From Lanius collurio (taxonomy: Eukaryota; Chordata; Aves; Passeriformes; Laniidae), in NCBI GenBank assembly GCA_020086605.1, contig JACBWW010000007.1, positions 19,847,752 through 19,911,751 on the forward strand: 64,000 bases of DNA, read 5' to 3'. The notes beneath the pieces were generated by a model, which was given only the letters and a program-made list of their open reading frames with translations, was not told where the DNA came from and did no database searches. Below are positions 24,701-36,700 of the stretch, one piece after another. Both the position numbers and the translations under genes were made by a program. Position 1 is the stretch's first letter, and each line of letters opens with the position of its first letter.

Positions 24701-27508
24701 CTTCACAGGTGGAAACTACTCTTCTTTCTTTTTTTTTTTTTTTTTCTGAGTGACTGGTGTTTCACAAAATCCTCACAAAAATCCTCTTTTTCTGCTGACC
24801 ACCTCTGGCTACTGAAGATTTCTCCAGGAATGGTGGCTCTTGTTAGGTATGGAAGGGTTAATGTGGCCTTCCCTTTTATGACATTATTGAGCTTGACAGC
24901 CTGGCTCAAGAGATCGCACGACCTAAGCCCACAAGTTAATCAACCACGTAACTAACTGCTGCCAAGTCCATGCCAGTTAGGATTGCATACATTCATGTCA
25001 AGAGGGCATCCATGTGTTCCTATCTGGAACAATTCCTTGTACATTTACACCTAATTCAGACGAGCATCAGAAAAAACACTGGGATAAAATCAAAGGTGAA
25101 TTCAAAGAACTGAATTAAGCATTTCCTCGAGGTTATAGGGGTAGACTGCCATACATCACAATTGAAAGAAAGGAAAGGAGGAAGCCAGACCAAACATCTC
25201 CCAAAGAGGGGGCAAAAAGTGACTAGGACAGAATATTTGTTGTGGGTGATTTTTCAACACATGCACTTACTTTTATAATAGCCTGGGATTTTACTTGTGA
25301 GAATCTTAAAATGATAGTGCAACATTTTTATTCTGATATGCCATTTCTTAGATTTTTCATAGTATTATTCTAAGCTCTGGATTTACACAAACACATGCAG
25401 ACAGGTATCCCTGTCTAACTACAAAAATCCAAACTCTTTATGGGTTTCACACAATTCTGGGGGCATATGCATTCACACAGAAAGGTGTCAAATATTAGTC
25501 ACATCATGGAAGTCTGCGTGTGAAGAACTAACAACGTGGCTGTGTTTTTAAGGATGTTGTAAAACACTGTGCTCACTACTACTTCATAGTTGTACAAAGT
25601 TAAAAACTTCAGCAAAGCAGAAAAAAAACTTTGCATGCTTGTGTTGTAGGCTGGATCTTCAAGCAGGGCAGTGGAATAGATCTCAACATTTGGGCTACAT
25701 ATCAATCTCTGCTACAGGTTTTGTGTCATCCTGTCATTTCCCCACTCTGCCTCTTGTCTTCATAAGACATGTAAAAATTAGGGAATGGAATATTCATTAC
25801 TGAGTTTATTTTATCGTAACTCTGCTAACCACTGCTACTATGTACACAGTCAGTGTTATGCACATGTGAAAAAGGGATATCCTTGTCCTAGGGAACATTA
25901 GTGCCTGATTAGACCCTCTGGGGCTACTGCATTCCAAACAATTAATCAGATCCATAGTATCCAAATTTGTCAGGAAGGCTACAGACATTAAAAATGGGGG
26001 GGTTTCTGGCCTGCAAGCAAACAGAGGTCAACATGAACTCAGAAGACCTGTCATCAGGCCACCCATTAACAAGGATTTCACCATTAATTATTTCCTCTCA
26101 ATAAAAGACTGGTGCAAGAAATAAAGAACAGCTAACATGGTTTAATGAGTTTATTGCATAAATGTAAATTATTTCAATTTGTGCTGAATTTGCATATATT
26201 TTGAATCATTAAAAATTATGTTGAAAACATCAAAATTGGAAAAGATAAGGGTATAGAAAGAATAATTTAAAGATACATAGATTGGATAAAATAGTAAAAG
26301 AGATTTAAGACACTGACATTCCATATTAACATGTGTTCATTGTATTAACAGTGCTAGAATGAATAGCTGTGCTATTTGCAGGGGCTTTAACAAAAAAGAA
26401 TGATCATGTTAGCTCAGTCCCTGTGAATAATGTATGAGGCTGAATTCAACTTATTTGCCTCATCTTGCATTCAGCATAAAACCCCCACAAAATAAAGGAC
26501 TACATTTAGCATTAAGTAATGATTTCTTGTTTTAACTTCCATATCATTATTTCTGTGCACTTAGACATTGGTTAGAAAATTGCATATGGGTTGGTTTTCA
26601 ATTTATTAGAATTTTCGGATGCAATCTCAGTGTCAGATGAAGGCCAGGCTGGGAGTTCTTCTATTTTTCCCATTTAAATGCTTTAGGCCCTCAATGCATT
26701 TTTAATAGGCCATAGAAGAATCAATTAAATCTTGTTATTTGTATGCATTACAGGGTTATGCTCTTGTGGGTATCTAGCTAGTGTTAATTAATCAAGGAAG
26801 AAAATATTTTGCACTTTTAAATGGTGTAAAATGCTATATTCGCAAAATAAGGATCAAACAACAGTTTGGAATGAAAAAGTCTTATTAATAATAGCAATGT
26901 ATTGGTGAGTTATGACTTCCGGCTGAAGAAAGAAATGTGGAAAAGAAGACTTCATTATCACCTCTATTTAAATCAACCTTTTTTTCTAATTTTATTCTTT
27001 TAAAGAAAATTATACTTTATAATCACTTTGAAAATTTTAGCTATCTGGAACAGTAATGACCCTGAAGAAATGAAGTCACCAACTCTCCCATAGCAGACAG
27101 AAGGGTTCCTGAGGAAAACACCATGGAGTTCTGAGGAATCTTTCTGGCCTTGCTTATATTTGGAAAAATCAACTTGTTCCTGTCCCAACTGGGTTAACAT
27201 AGAAAATATATCCAAAAGAAAACAGTGAGGATGAAGAATAGTAGAACAGAAGACACTCAGGTAATTTCATTCAGTTGCTGTTTATAATTTTTCTAATCTG
27301 CAAGGAAAAGGGGCAACAGCAGAGTCCTGTCCTCAAGCAACACTTAGAAAATCAGCCTTACAAGGATGCTTCATAGTCAATTTTGCCTGCAATGAGTTTT
27401 AACTGTAGTAGGAGAGCAGAAAGGCATTTTCAAGGCCACCTGGGTGGTACAAGGTGTGTGGGGAGTACAATAATCATGACAAATGGAACTGAAAGGTGAT
27501 AAGAATGT
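21756..27508. other. AT-rich non-coding stretch, nothing recognised
   Basis: No gene or transposon identified. It holds an (AAAT)n patch at 22352-22371, a 17-base T run at 24729-24745 and a very AT-rich part at 26080-26900, rich in ATTA/TAATTA words. Open frames have no family motif. Confidence 0.45.
24729..24745. repeat. homopolymer T run (17)
   Basis: Seventeen consecutive T flanked by CTTTCTTTC and CTGAG. It could be a decayed poly(A) tail of a minus-strand retroposed sequence, but no body is recognisable next to it. Confidence 0.9.
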
Positions 27509-28441
27509 AGAATCATAGAATATCCTAAATTGGAAGGGACCCACAAGAATCTTCATTGTCCAACTCCTGGCTCTGTACAGGACACCCCAAGAGTCACACC
27601 ATGTTCCTGAGAGCATTGTTCAAATGCTTCTCGATCTCTATCAGGCTTGGTGCTGTGACCACTTCCCTGGAGAGCCCTTTCCAGAGTCCAACCACCCTCT
27701 GAATGAAGAGCCTTTCTCCTGATATCCAACCTAAATCTCCCCTGATGCAATTCAGGCCATTCCCTTGTGTCATGTCACTGGTCACTACAGACAAGAGATC
27801 AGTGCCTGCCCCTCTGCTTCCACTCATGAGGAAGTTGTAACTGCAATGAGGTCTCCTCTCACTCTCCTCCAGGCTGAACAGACCAAGTGACCTCAGTTTC
27901 TCCTCATACGACTTCTCCTTCAGACCATTCACCATCTTTGTTGCCTTCCTTTGGACACTTTCTAGTACTTTAATGTCTTTTTTATATTGTGGCACCCAAA
28001 ACTTCCCCCACACTTGAGGTGAGGCCACACCAGTGCAGAGCAGAGCAGGACAATCCCCTCCCTTGCCAGGCTGTTGATGCTGTGCCTGATGCCCCCCAGG
28101 ACAGGGTTGGCCCTCCTGGCAGCCAGGGCACAGCTGGCTCATGTTCAATTTGCCATCAGCCAGGACCCCCAGGTCCCTTTCTGTGGCACTGCTCTCCAGT
28201 CTTTCATTCCCCAGTCTGTCCATACATCCAGGGTTGCCTCATCCCAGGTGCAGAATCTGGAACTTGTCTTTGTTAAACTTCACACAGCTGATGATTTCCT
28301 AGCTCTCTAATTTGTCAAGGTCTCTCTGCAGGGCCTCTCTACCTTTGAGGGAATCAGCAGGGTATTTCAGTTTACTATCATCAGCAAACTTCCTCAGCAT
28401 ACCTCTGAATATTGCATCCAAATCATTTATGGACATGTTGA
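27509..28441 (-). mobile_element. CR1 LINE, 5'-truncated, longest copy in the window
   Basis: This is a CR1 retrotransposon on the minus strand. The 3' end is at the left (TAGAATCATAGAAT at 27509-27522 is the reverse complement of the CR1 terminal repeat). The body runs right through the 3' part of ORF2 and stops near 28441, where similarity ends abruptly, as expected of 5' truncation in target-primed reverse transcription. The right part carries the conserved segment with AGTTTACTATCATCAGCAAA and CCTCTCTACC typical of CR1. It is the source of the longest minus-strand open frame outside the CpG island. Confidence 0.93.
27594..28441 (-). pseudogene. CR1 ORF2 C-terminal remnant (reverse transcriptase polyprotein)
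   Basis: The minus-strand translation gives the end of the CR1 ORF2 protein, downstream of the reverse transcriptase core. Recognisable in order are GREALQRDLDKLES, a VKFNKDK-ILHLG segment, ERDLGVLADGKLNMSQ, FWVPQYKKDIKVLE, VQRKATKMVNGL, LRSLGLFSLEE and LSREVV-APSL. Two in-frame stops break it: after LDKLES (TAG) and after ILHLG (TGA). The open stretch 27594-28223 lies downstream of both. A further frame shift is likely near GNG, where the family's LDIR-type motif appears in another frame. The endonuclease and the catalytic RT motifs are absent because the element is 5'-truncated, so it is inactive. Confidence 0.85.
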
Positions 28442-30430
28442 ATTAACAAAGGAGAATCAAAGTGATGGTAACAGGTATCTGTCCACCAGTACTACATTCC
28501 CATCCTCTGCTTTCCCACTGCTGGGGAAAAACGACTTCTTACTCAATTATTCCTTCTGGAGAGTAACAGCAGCTTTACACATACTAATCTCCTGATGAAC
28601 TTCTTCCAGCAGGCATGGTGCTCTAGTTCTCCTGCATGAAAGTCCCTGCATAGCTAGAGGCTTTTTGCCTTAGTCCTTCTATACCATTGCCTGTCTAGAA
28701 AATGAAGATATTATTGATTTCTCATAGTGTCCATGACAAACAGCATCCTGGCATAGTAACACTGCTCACAGGAGAACTGCAGGGCAGTGTCTGCCTGAAG
28801 AGCCAAACGGGAAGGGAAGTAAAACTCAGAGGACAGTCCGGAAAAAAGTCACTGGGATGCTTTAAAAGGAAAAGGACATTTTTCATATAGTTTGGTATTT
28901 TTAAAAGATATCAGAATGTTTGAAGATGTAATTAAATGCTGCACATGATGCACAGATGACAGTCACTTTCAGTTTGCTGACACTACTGTGTTGTTTTATG
29001 CAGTGACTTACTTTGCTTGTTGATTTGGGCAGATCATGCTATATAAAAATCCATTCCTTAAGGCACGGCTGAAGACAGTAAATAGTTTTTTGAAGTGGAA
29101 TTTAGTTCAGAAGATATTCAACTTTTTTATTTCCCTTGGAATTTATTCTTGGTGTGTCTTCAGTTACTTGTGTTTCTCACTACAGCCTTTGGTGAGCTCA
29201 AGAAAGAGCCATTTGGACTAAGTACTGTTATAAAAAAGCTTCCCTTCATGCTAATATGAGGTCCTTCATCTTGTCCTGCTATGACAAAAGAACAACAACG
29301 TTTTCCTGGAGCAACTGGCATCCATTAAGTGATCCTATCATTCATCAAGCACAAACAGTTTGCTAAGCCAAGTCCTGTCTATGGGAACAAAAACATCCCC
29401 ATATTTCTAAGGAGGCAGAGCATAAGTTGTCATGTCTCAATAAGGAGCTGGATAAATATTGTAAAATATTATTTCAGTAGAGCAGATGTTCAAACCATAT
29501 TGACACCTACTAACAAACTCAGGCCCTTGGGGCAAGAAACTTTATTTGCAATGGAATTGAATTATTTCTGAATGTATGAACAACATTCTACCTAAGGCAT
29601 CGAATAATATTACTTTACAATGTTTTTTAAAAAATAAACCAAACCCAAATACAGACCCACGATTTCCTTGTTCTTGAGCATCAGTTTCAGAAAAAGAGAA
29701 ACCATCTACTTGTCATTAACAAAAGATAAGAAAGAACAAAAAAAAAATACATATTGCAGGCATTTTTAACTTGTTTTAGAAGCTGTTGTTCTGCTTCTAG
29801 ATACATGGACAAGTCTGATCTCAGCATTTTATTTCAATTAGCATATAGACTGTCATCTAAAAAGAAACTCCAACAGAGGACAAAATAAAGTCTATATAAA
29901 GTAAACAGAATGTGTATTGTATTTTATATTAAGGAACAGCATAAAATAGCTCCAACCCTCAGGGCTTTTCTAAATGGTAATTTCCTAAAAATAGTTACAG
30001 TACTGTCGTGCTATAATCTGTGTTTCAACCTGCTGTGTTTTAAAACAGGAGTCCTAGAATCACCATGAAATATTCTTAACATGAAACTGCTGGGATAGAG
30101 AAAGAGCAAGATTAACCTTTTAGCTTTTATAGGAACTCCTTGAGCACAGAGCCTGCACTGCTGCTGAATCAGCTTTTTTGCAGTTTTCCAAATACACAGC
30201 TTTTTCACGGATTGTAAAATCAAAAATAGACTGTTATTTTATATAGACAGGAAATTATAGGAAGTTTGAGCATTCTTAGACCATAAATGCAGAAAAATTA
30301 TCAGTGAGATCTAATTATTAGAAAAAAACAGCAGACAAAATACATGAAGCTGTGACACTAAAAAAAATGAGGTGATGAGAGTAAAGTTCAGTCTTGGTCT
30401 GGAGAGTCAGAATGGCACTGATCCCACATA
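28442..30430. other. non-coding stretch, nothing recognised
   Basis: AT-rich sequence between two CR1 copies. Short chance open frames only. No RNA gene or transposon end seen. Confidence 0.45.
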
Positions 30431-30560
30431 AAATTATAGAATCATAGAATGGTTTGGGTTGGAAGGGACCTTAAAATCCTCCCATTCCAACACCCCTGCC
30501 ATGGACAGCGACACCTTGGACACCTTTCACTAGACCAGGTTGCTCAGAGCACATCCCCCT
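30431..30560 (-). mobile_element. CR1 LINE 3' fragment
   Basis: Starts at the left with TATAGAATCATAGAATGG and GGTTTGGGTTGGAAGGGACC, the reverse complement of the CR1 3' end, and continues through CACCCCTGCCATGGACAG and CACTAGACCAGGTTGCTCAG. It stops at about 30560. The good match suggests a relatively young copy. Confidence 0.93.
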
Positions 30561-32177
30561 ATACATTTTCTTTTTATGAAGTTAATAAAGCATAGAGAAA
30601 AGTAAAAAACATAAAACTTAGAAGCATCAGCTCCCTATTAAATATTAAGGCCAAATCATGAACTGAAAAGTAATTTACTTTGTTGGAAACTCTATTCTTG
30701 ATTCCTATCTTCTACGCACTAATTTGTTCATCTTGACAGTGAGCTACCCACAGCTACTGCAACAGCCAACATCATCTGAAATTATTTATTTATTTTGCAG
30801 AGCACAATTCACCTCTTTCCAGTGACCAAGTACACTATTTAGCCTCTTTATTCTTAAATTAAAATTCCTACAAGAATTCAAACATAAGACATAAACTGTC
30901 TGTAGAGAAAAACTCCCCAAAAGCTGTATTAGCATGCATTTTGGCATATTAGAGTCTGCATTAAGAGCATTTATACCATTCAAACAATCTAAGTAGCATC
31001 AAGCCTTTGGCTGTCACAGAAAAAGATCCTGCATAAGACAGATAAGCTCCACCAAAGCCCTTATTTGTAAACACAGTGCAGCTGCCAAGTGCCTGAGAAT
31101 TCTCTTACGTTACCTGATCACGTCGTTGGGAGCAGACTGTAGAACAGACTTTGTCAGTTTGCAAACAGAATGTGTGTCACCCGATCTGCAGCAGATCTTT
31201 CAAGTATTAAAAATACATAAGATAAGATGTTATTCAAATCCTAAATTTACTGGTTCACAACTTATAAAGCATAATTATTGCTCAGGGAAGCAGCTCCACC
31301 CTCCCTCCCTCTCTTCTTCTGTCTTTAATTTTAGACTGTACATTTATCAGTTAAAATTGCCTCCCCCCATATATTTTTTTAAGAGATTAAATAAATCTGA
31401 ACTATGTCAACTGGCAAACTGGCAAAACTAGTTTTTGCCACTTATGTTTTTTTTGCCAAACTTAAAAAATACAGAATACAGACAAAATGAGGGAGAAATG
31501 TTTAAAGCATGTAGTGTGCACAAATGATCAGGATATGGGAGCTTCAGAGTAATACCTACTATAAATAAAAAAGAGTGATAGACCCACCAATAACTTAAGC
31601 AGAAACAACTTTTACTGTAACTTCATTGTATTTTTTTTCCTTTTTTTTTTTTTTTTTTGCTTTAGCACTTACTGGTCAGACAACTGTTGTTATCTCTTCC
31701 CCTGTAATCCAGCGTCTCTCCTTAATCAAAAAAGGAGTACAAATTCAATTCCAGTAAATGAGTTCACTGAAGGAGTCACATTTTGAGTGAGTTTTATCTT
31801 TCTAGTGTGACAACAAACTTCACATCTTTGGGGAGTGTGATCATGTTTTCACACTAATTCTTTGCAAACTGCCCTCAGCAGGTGTCAGCCTGAGGTGTTC
31901 TGCTCCCATACTCTAAAGCAATGTTCTGTCTCCAACTGTGTGCTACATCATCTCGAAAGCTGTGCAAAGTGTGAGAGAGATAGACACAGTGAAGAATCAT
32001 AAATTATATAATCTAATGCCAAAATCTGTCAGTATGATTAAAAACATTAAGTTCTGGTTGAAAATGAGTAAATTAATAAATAAATGCAAGTATTGTTTTT
32101 AGCATAGTTTTGTATGTCTTAAAAGTAAAGTAAACCATATGAATATTGTGTACCAGGGAAGAACTCTCATCTCTATT
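30561..32177. other. AT-rich non-coding stretch
   Basis: No gene recognised. It contains a T-rich tract at 31631-31658 (8 T, CC, 18 T). The rest shows no repeat or RNA that I can name. Confidence 0.45.
31631..31658. repeat. T-rich homopolymer tract
   Basis: Eight T, two C, then eighteen T. It may be the remnant poly(A) tail of a minus-strand insertion, but no recognisable body is attached. Confidence 0.9.
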
Positions 32178-32630
32178 TGTGGTGGGTTCACCCTAGCTGA
32201 CACCCACTCAACCTTGCACTTTTTCCCCTTTCTGAAGGATAGGAAGAAGACACAAGAAAGGAGAAAACGACAAATGGATCATTTTTGTCACATTTTTATT
32301 GGAAAAGCAAAAGCTGTACACATAAACCAGGCAAAATAAGGAATTCATTCATTAATACCCCTTGGCAGACAGATGTTCAGCCACTGCTTGTCCAGCAGAC
32401 CCTCAGCATGAATGACACTTGTTTGCACAGGCAAACACTATCACAATAGATGTGCCTACTTTCTCCTTCTTGACCGGAGCCATTCCAGCTGAAGCAAAAC
32501 ACTCTGCATGGAGTATCCCTTTTGCCAGGTTGGGTCTGCTGGACAGGTGGTATTCCCTGCCAGCCTCTTACCACCTCCAGCTTGAGGCCTTTTGGTTGGG
32601 GATGGGTGGCAGGGGGGAGAGGATCCAGTA
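32178..32630 (-). mobile_element. ERV LTR fragment, minus strand (same family as the LTR at 38523)
   Basis: The left end TGTGGTGGGTTCACCCTAGC is the reverse complement of the 3' end of a common avian LTR family. It is followed by GGAATTCATTCATTAATACC, GGCAGACAGATGTTCAGCCA and the weaker GGAGTATCCCTTTTGCCAGG, in the right order for the minus strand. The middle is diverged and the 5' end of the LTR is not found, so it is truncated near 32630. No internal retroviral gene is adjacent. Confidence 0.75.
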
Positions 32631-32639
32631 GGTTTTATT

Positions 32640-32790
32640 TCCCACCCTGGGAATCAAAGTTTTTTCTCTTTGCTCTACTCCAAAAGTGGGAGTGGCAAGA
32701 GGCTGACAGAGGACACTGCCAGGCTGGCAAACCCAAATTGACCATATTCCATTCCATGTGATACTGTGCTCCTCCAGAAAAGCTCAGGAC
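32640..32790 (+). mobile_element. ERV LTR U3 fragment, plus strand, same family
   Basis: The plus strand carries GGACACTGCCAGGCTGGCAA, ACCCAAATTGACCATATTCC and CCATGTGATACTGTGCTC, matching in order the U3 segment that in the LTR at 38523 reads GACACAGCCAGGACAGGTGA then GACCAAAGGGATATTCCGG. It lies directly right of the minus-strand fragment of the same family, so the two U3 ends face each other. Confidence 0.6.
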
Positions 32791-33594
32791 AAATAAGAGA
32801 AAGGCAGGGTTTAGCAATGGCATGAAAGGAGTGAAAGAACATAACTGGCATAACAAAGACAAATCAGTAACACAGTAGCACACCAAAACTTGCATTTCTC
32901 TCTTTGGGTCACTGGATTTTGTTACTCATCAGTTCATGGTCTTGACAGGTTTTTTTGCCTGTGAATGAAACTTTGATAAGTTTCATTAAAGTATCACCAC
33001 TGGAATATGAAATGTTATGTTCTGCCACCAGGATGACAAATGTCTCTTCTCCTGTTGCTATTCAATTACCAGATTCTCCCTCCTTAACCTTTGAATCAAT
33101 CTGTACAGCACAAAATCAGTGTGTCAGCTTTGTGCCCACAAGTACTTCTCATCTTGCTGCTGTTTTGTAGCTGGGGAAAGTCACAGCAGCTACTACATCT
33201 CACTTGGAAATCAATTTCAAAAGTGGATCTGTGTCTTCTTTTCAAGAGGAAGTGAGATTTCCAACAGACTGAAGTCATTAAAATGTGTTTCTTAAAGGAA
33301 AGATATTTCAATTCACTTCAATGAACTAGTTTTCTGGGCTCCTAACATTGTTACAGGGTGCTTGTGTATGGGGAACAAGGAGAGTAAGAGGCTTTTTGAA
33401 TCTTTTTTGAATCTCCATAACTTCGATTTCAGACAATTAATATATAAAAAGGAAATCAATAGAAGTCTAAAATGATTTTATTTTTCACAGGGCAGGCCAG
33501 AACAACTGAAGTATCACACAGGTCAATACGAAAATTTTATCACATAAAACTTGCAATGGCATTTTATAAGCACTTCTGCAATACCCTTGAACCA
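32791..33594. other. unassigned sequence between two LTR fragments
   Basis: About 800 bases separate the U3 fragment from the 3' fragment of the same LTR family, where an undisturbed LTR would need roughly 200. The sequence has no end motifs that I recognise. It may be an insertion into the LTR or simply the DNA between two independent copies. Confidence 0.4.
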
Positions 33595-33799
33595 ATTCCT
33601 TGATCTGCAAGGGTTGAATGAATTCCTTGTTCTGCTTTTCTGCTGCCTGCGTGGCTTTTTCTTTACCTACTAAACTGACTTTATCTCAAACCACGAGTTC
33701 TCTCACTTCTGCCCTTCAGATTCTTTCCTCCCCGCCAGCAGGTGGGAGGGAATGGGCAGCTGCGAGGTGCCCATCTGCTGGCTGGGGTTGAGCCAGACA
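33595..33799 (+). mobile_element. ERV LTR 3' fragment, plus strand, same family
   Basis: TGAATGAATTCCTTGTTCTG, CTTTACCTACTAAACTGACT, TTATCTCAAACCACGAGTTC, CTCTCACTTCTGCCCTTCAG and the end GCTGGGGTTGAGCCAGACA follow the R-U5 order of the family. The end CA is at 33799. The U3 half is missing immediately upstream but a U3 fragment lies at 32640-32790 in the same orientation. Confidence 0.8.
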
Positions 33800-36700
33800 T
33801 GGGCCATGATCTCATGGGATGGTGGAGGTGTGCTGGGACAGGTCACACCACAGCAGTGCTGCCAGACAGGGATGCAGCATGTCTTTTTTAGGAAGGATAG
33901 TGCCAGGGTGCCGTCAGGGGTGAGGGTTCCAATGGGACCTGGAACTGCAGGGGAACATCACAAGTGCTCAGGAGTGGGCCAGGTAGCTTTCACCAAGCCT
34001 GACTAGAAGGCATCAAAATCACTGAATTAGGGCTGCTGTGAAACAAAAAATATTGTGAGCCACTTGATTTAATTAAAAACCGATCTGTCAGTTACATGCA
34101 CTGAACTTTACACTTCAAAAAAGAAAGAAAACTCAACAGTAAAAAAGCACTAAAAATACCTTTCACATACATGTAATCACAAAAGCATGTAGAAATTTAT
34201 TCTAAGAAGATTTTTTTTTTTTTTTCTGTGAAATAATTAAATTCCTCTGAAATGATTCAGACTGTGCAGTGTTCCATAATCTTACCAGCAGTAAAGAGCA
34301 AAGTGTAGCCCAGGTTCTGGTCTGGGGGAATTATTCAGTCTCTTGGATGATAGCCATTGTGAGGTGATACAAACTTCTCTCTATGTTTTGAAGTAGAATA
34401 ATGTCACAAACACAAAGAGAATCAAATCTCTTTCATTGAAGAAATTTTGGCATTTAAATGTCTCTCAACTTTTAGTTTTTTAAGTCTTGTGGAGTGTCCA
34501 ATTTCTCTTTTTAAAAAGTCAGCTGCTCATTTATGAACAGAATTTGCAAATACTCTATGTTAATGGTATAGTTAACCAAATTCTCTAAAAAAACTAGAGA
34601 GAAATAACTATTGCCAATATGGTTCCACCTTTTTTTTTTGTAGGATTCAACTTGACAGAGAGTGGTTGGTGCTGGAATTCAGTGAAATATCATTTGCTTG
34701 TTATTAAGTGAGAGAGGAAAGGTGATATCTACAGACCCAGGACTTTCTTCAACAGAAAAGACTTAAAAAATATACTAAAATTTCCTACTTGCTCAAATAC
34801 CAGCCTTTTTTTTCAGAATTTCAGTCATTTCAAAAGCAATCTGGAGACTTCCTGTTGTAAAATTGCCAGCTAATTCATCGTAATACTTAACCCTACGTGT
34901 CATCTAAGCAGTTTCACTGGGATTTCTTCACTAATTATGCCATAGTTTCTTGCAGAGAAGAAATTCTTCCTGGGTGGTAGCCACAGGGTTATTGTAGTTT
35001 TGTCACGATGATTTGGTTTGCATAGAACAGCCATTCACACACAGAAGAATAAAGATACAATAGTAATACTAAAATATTTCCGATATGGCTAATATTTAAA
35101 ATAGGAAAAAAAAAATCAGTCAGTGGTGCTCAATCTAGAAGAAAGAGTGCCAACAGGGTGACACAACATTCCAGATAAAACCTTCGCATGGCTAGTGTAG
35201 CTCAGCTGTGTGTTTTGTACTAAAAATATGTAGCTGAACATAGCTGGCAATCAGTGAAAATTAGAAATAAGATAAATGCTCCTCACAAAGTAAATGAACT
35301 AATCTTTGCAATGTATTTGCTTGCAATACTCACTTTGTTCTCGGATTTAAACATGAGGACCTATTAACCTCCTTCTCAGCAGTAGAGAAAATTAATCCAC
35401 CCAATCTAAATAAGGCAATTGTAAATGAAAGGCTTTCCTGTAGATTTGTTACTCTCCCACAACTCTTCAGCAGACGAATACTTACATATAAATAGTAAAA
35501 TGTGGAGGATGCTGATGTTGCTTTGGGCAACAATTCATTTAGAAGTGTATTAACCAGCAAGCTATTTTTCTGTATTTAGTGACAGTTGTTATTTTTTTCT
35601 GTAGATTTCAAACAAACAGAACCAGCATGAGCTTTGAGATAGTATTGATTTCCTTTGTATGGAGAGGTCCTTTTGCACCTCTTGACCAAACACAAATATA
35701 TGGATCTGACAAGAAAAAAACAAGAAAATGAAAAGGAAAATCCTTGAAAGAGGATTCACAACCCACAAAGTACAGTGAGACTGTCTTTTGAAAATGACCC
35801 AAAGAGCTGCAGTAATACTTAACTCTGAGAGGCAGTGTGAGAAGCCCTAGGACACAGAAATCAGAAGACCTGGCATGTTGCTCTCCTCACAGAGAGGAAA
35901 GACAGGGTTTATTTTAAGTACAATGGGGCCAAAATACTGATCTGGTCTCTTCCTCCACAGCTCCACCATGAATATCATGAGACTGTGATTGAAATGTTAT
36001 GACTCTGTGGCCATTTCTTCATTTGTTGGGGAAAAAAAATAATGAAAGAGCATAATGAAAGAGTGTTGTTTCACAATCTTCAATCATTATCTAGCTATGT
36101 AAATATCTAAACATGTTTTAACTAGCCATACTATATGAAGCAAGTCCTTCCTGCTGAGTTTTAATTATTGGCAGTCAAACAGGAATAATGATACTTGCCT
36201 GCCTTTGTAATGTTTTTTTTTTCAGATCTGTAAATAAAATGTTTAATATGGAAAGCTTAATGAAAGTTAAATATTTTAGAAATAAATATCATGTGCGTAC
36301 AAATGCATGAAAGCCAAATTACAAAATTCAATTAAAACATTTGCTATAATTCGTTTGCATGTCTATTAAGACTCACTTCATATGTGTTTTCACACGTAAA
36401 GATTTAACCATACAAAGAATTCACACAATTGCCACATGACATATTGATGACCATAGACAGTAGACAAGGGTAATATGTGATTGTTTAAATACAATACACT
36501 TCTAAATATTTTTTCTGCTAAAGTTTAAACCTAATGGAAAATAAATATTAGTTGATATTTCACTACTAAAGTGAGAATAGATGAAATTTTATTTGAAAAA
36601 TTCTGACATTACATAGTGTTTATTTTTCATCAACACTATTTAGATTTGTAAGATGAATTAACATTTTTTACTAATACTTCGTAAATAAATAATTATAATC

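Noticed and set aside
27594..28223. 209-codon minus-strand frame as a host gene
   Set aside because: Its motifs are those of the CR1 ORF2 C-terminus and the element's terminal repeats lie next to it.
36080..36110. Resemblance to miR-9 (TTATCTAGCT)
   Set aside because: Only 10 bases match and there is no hairpin partner.
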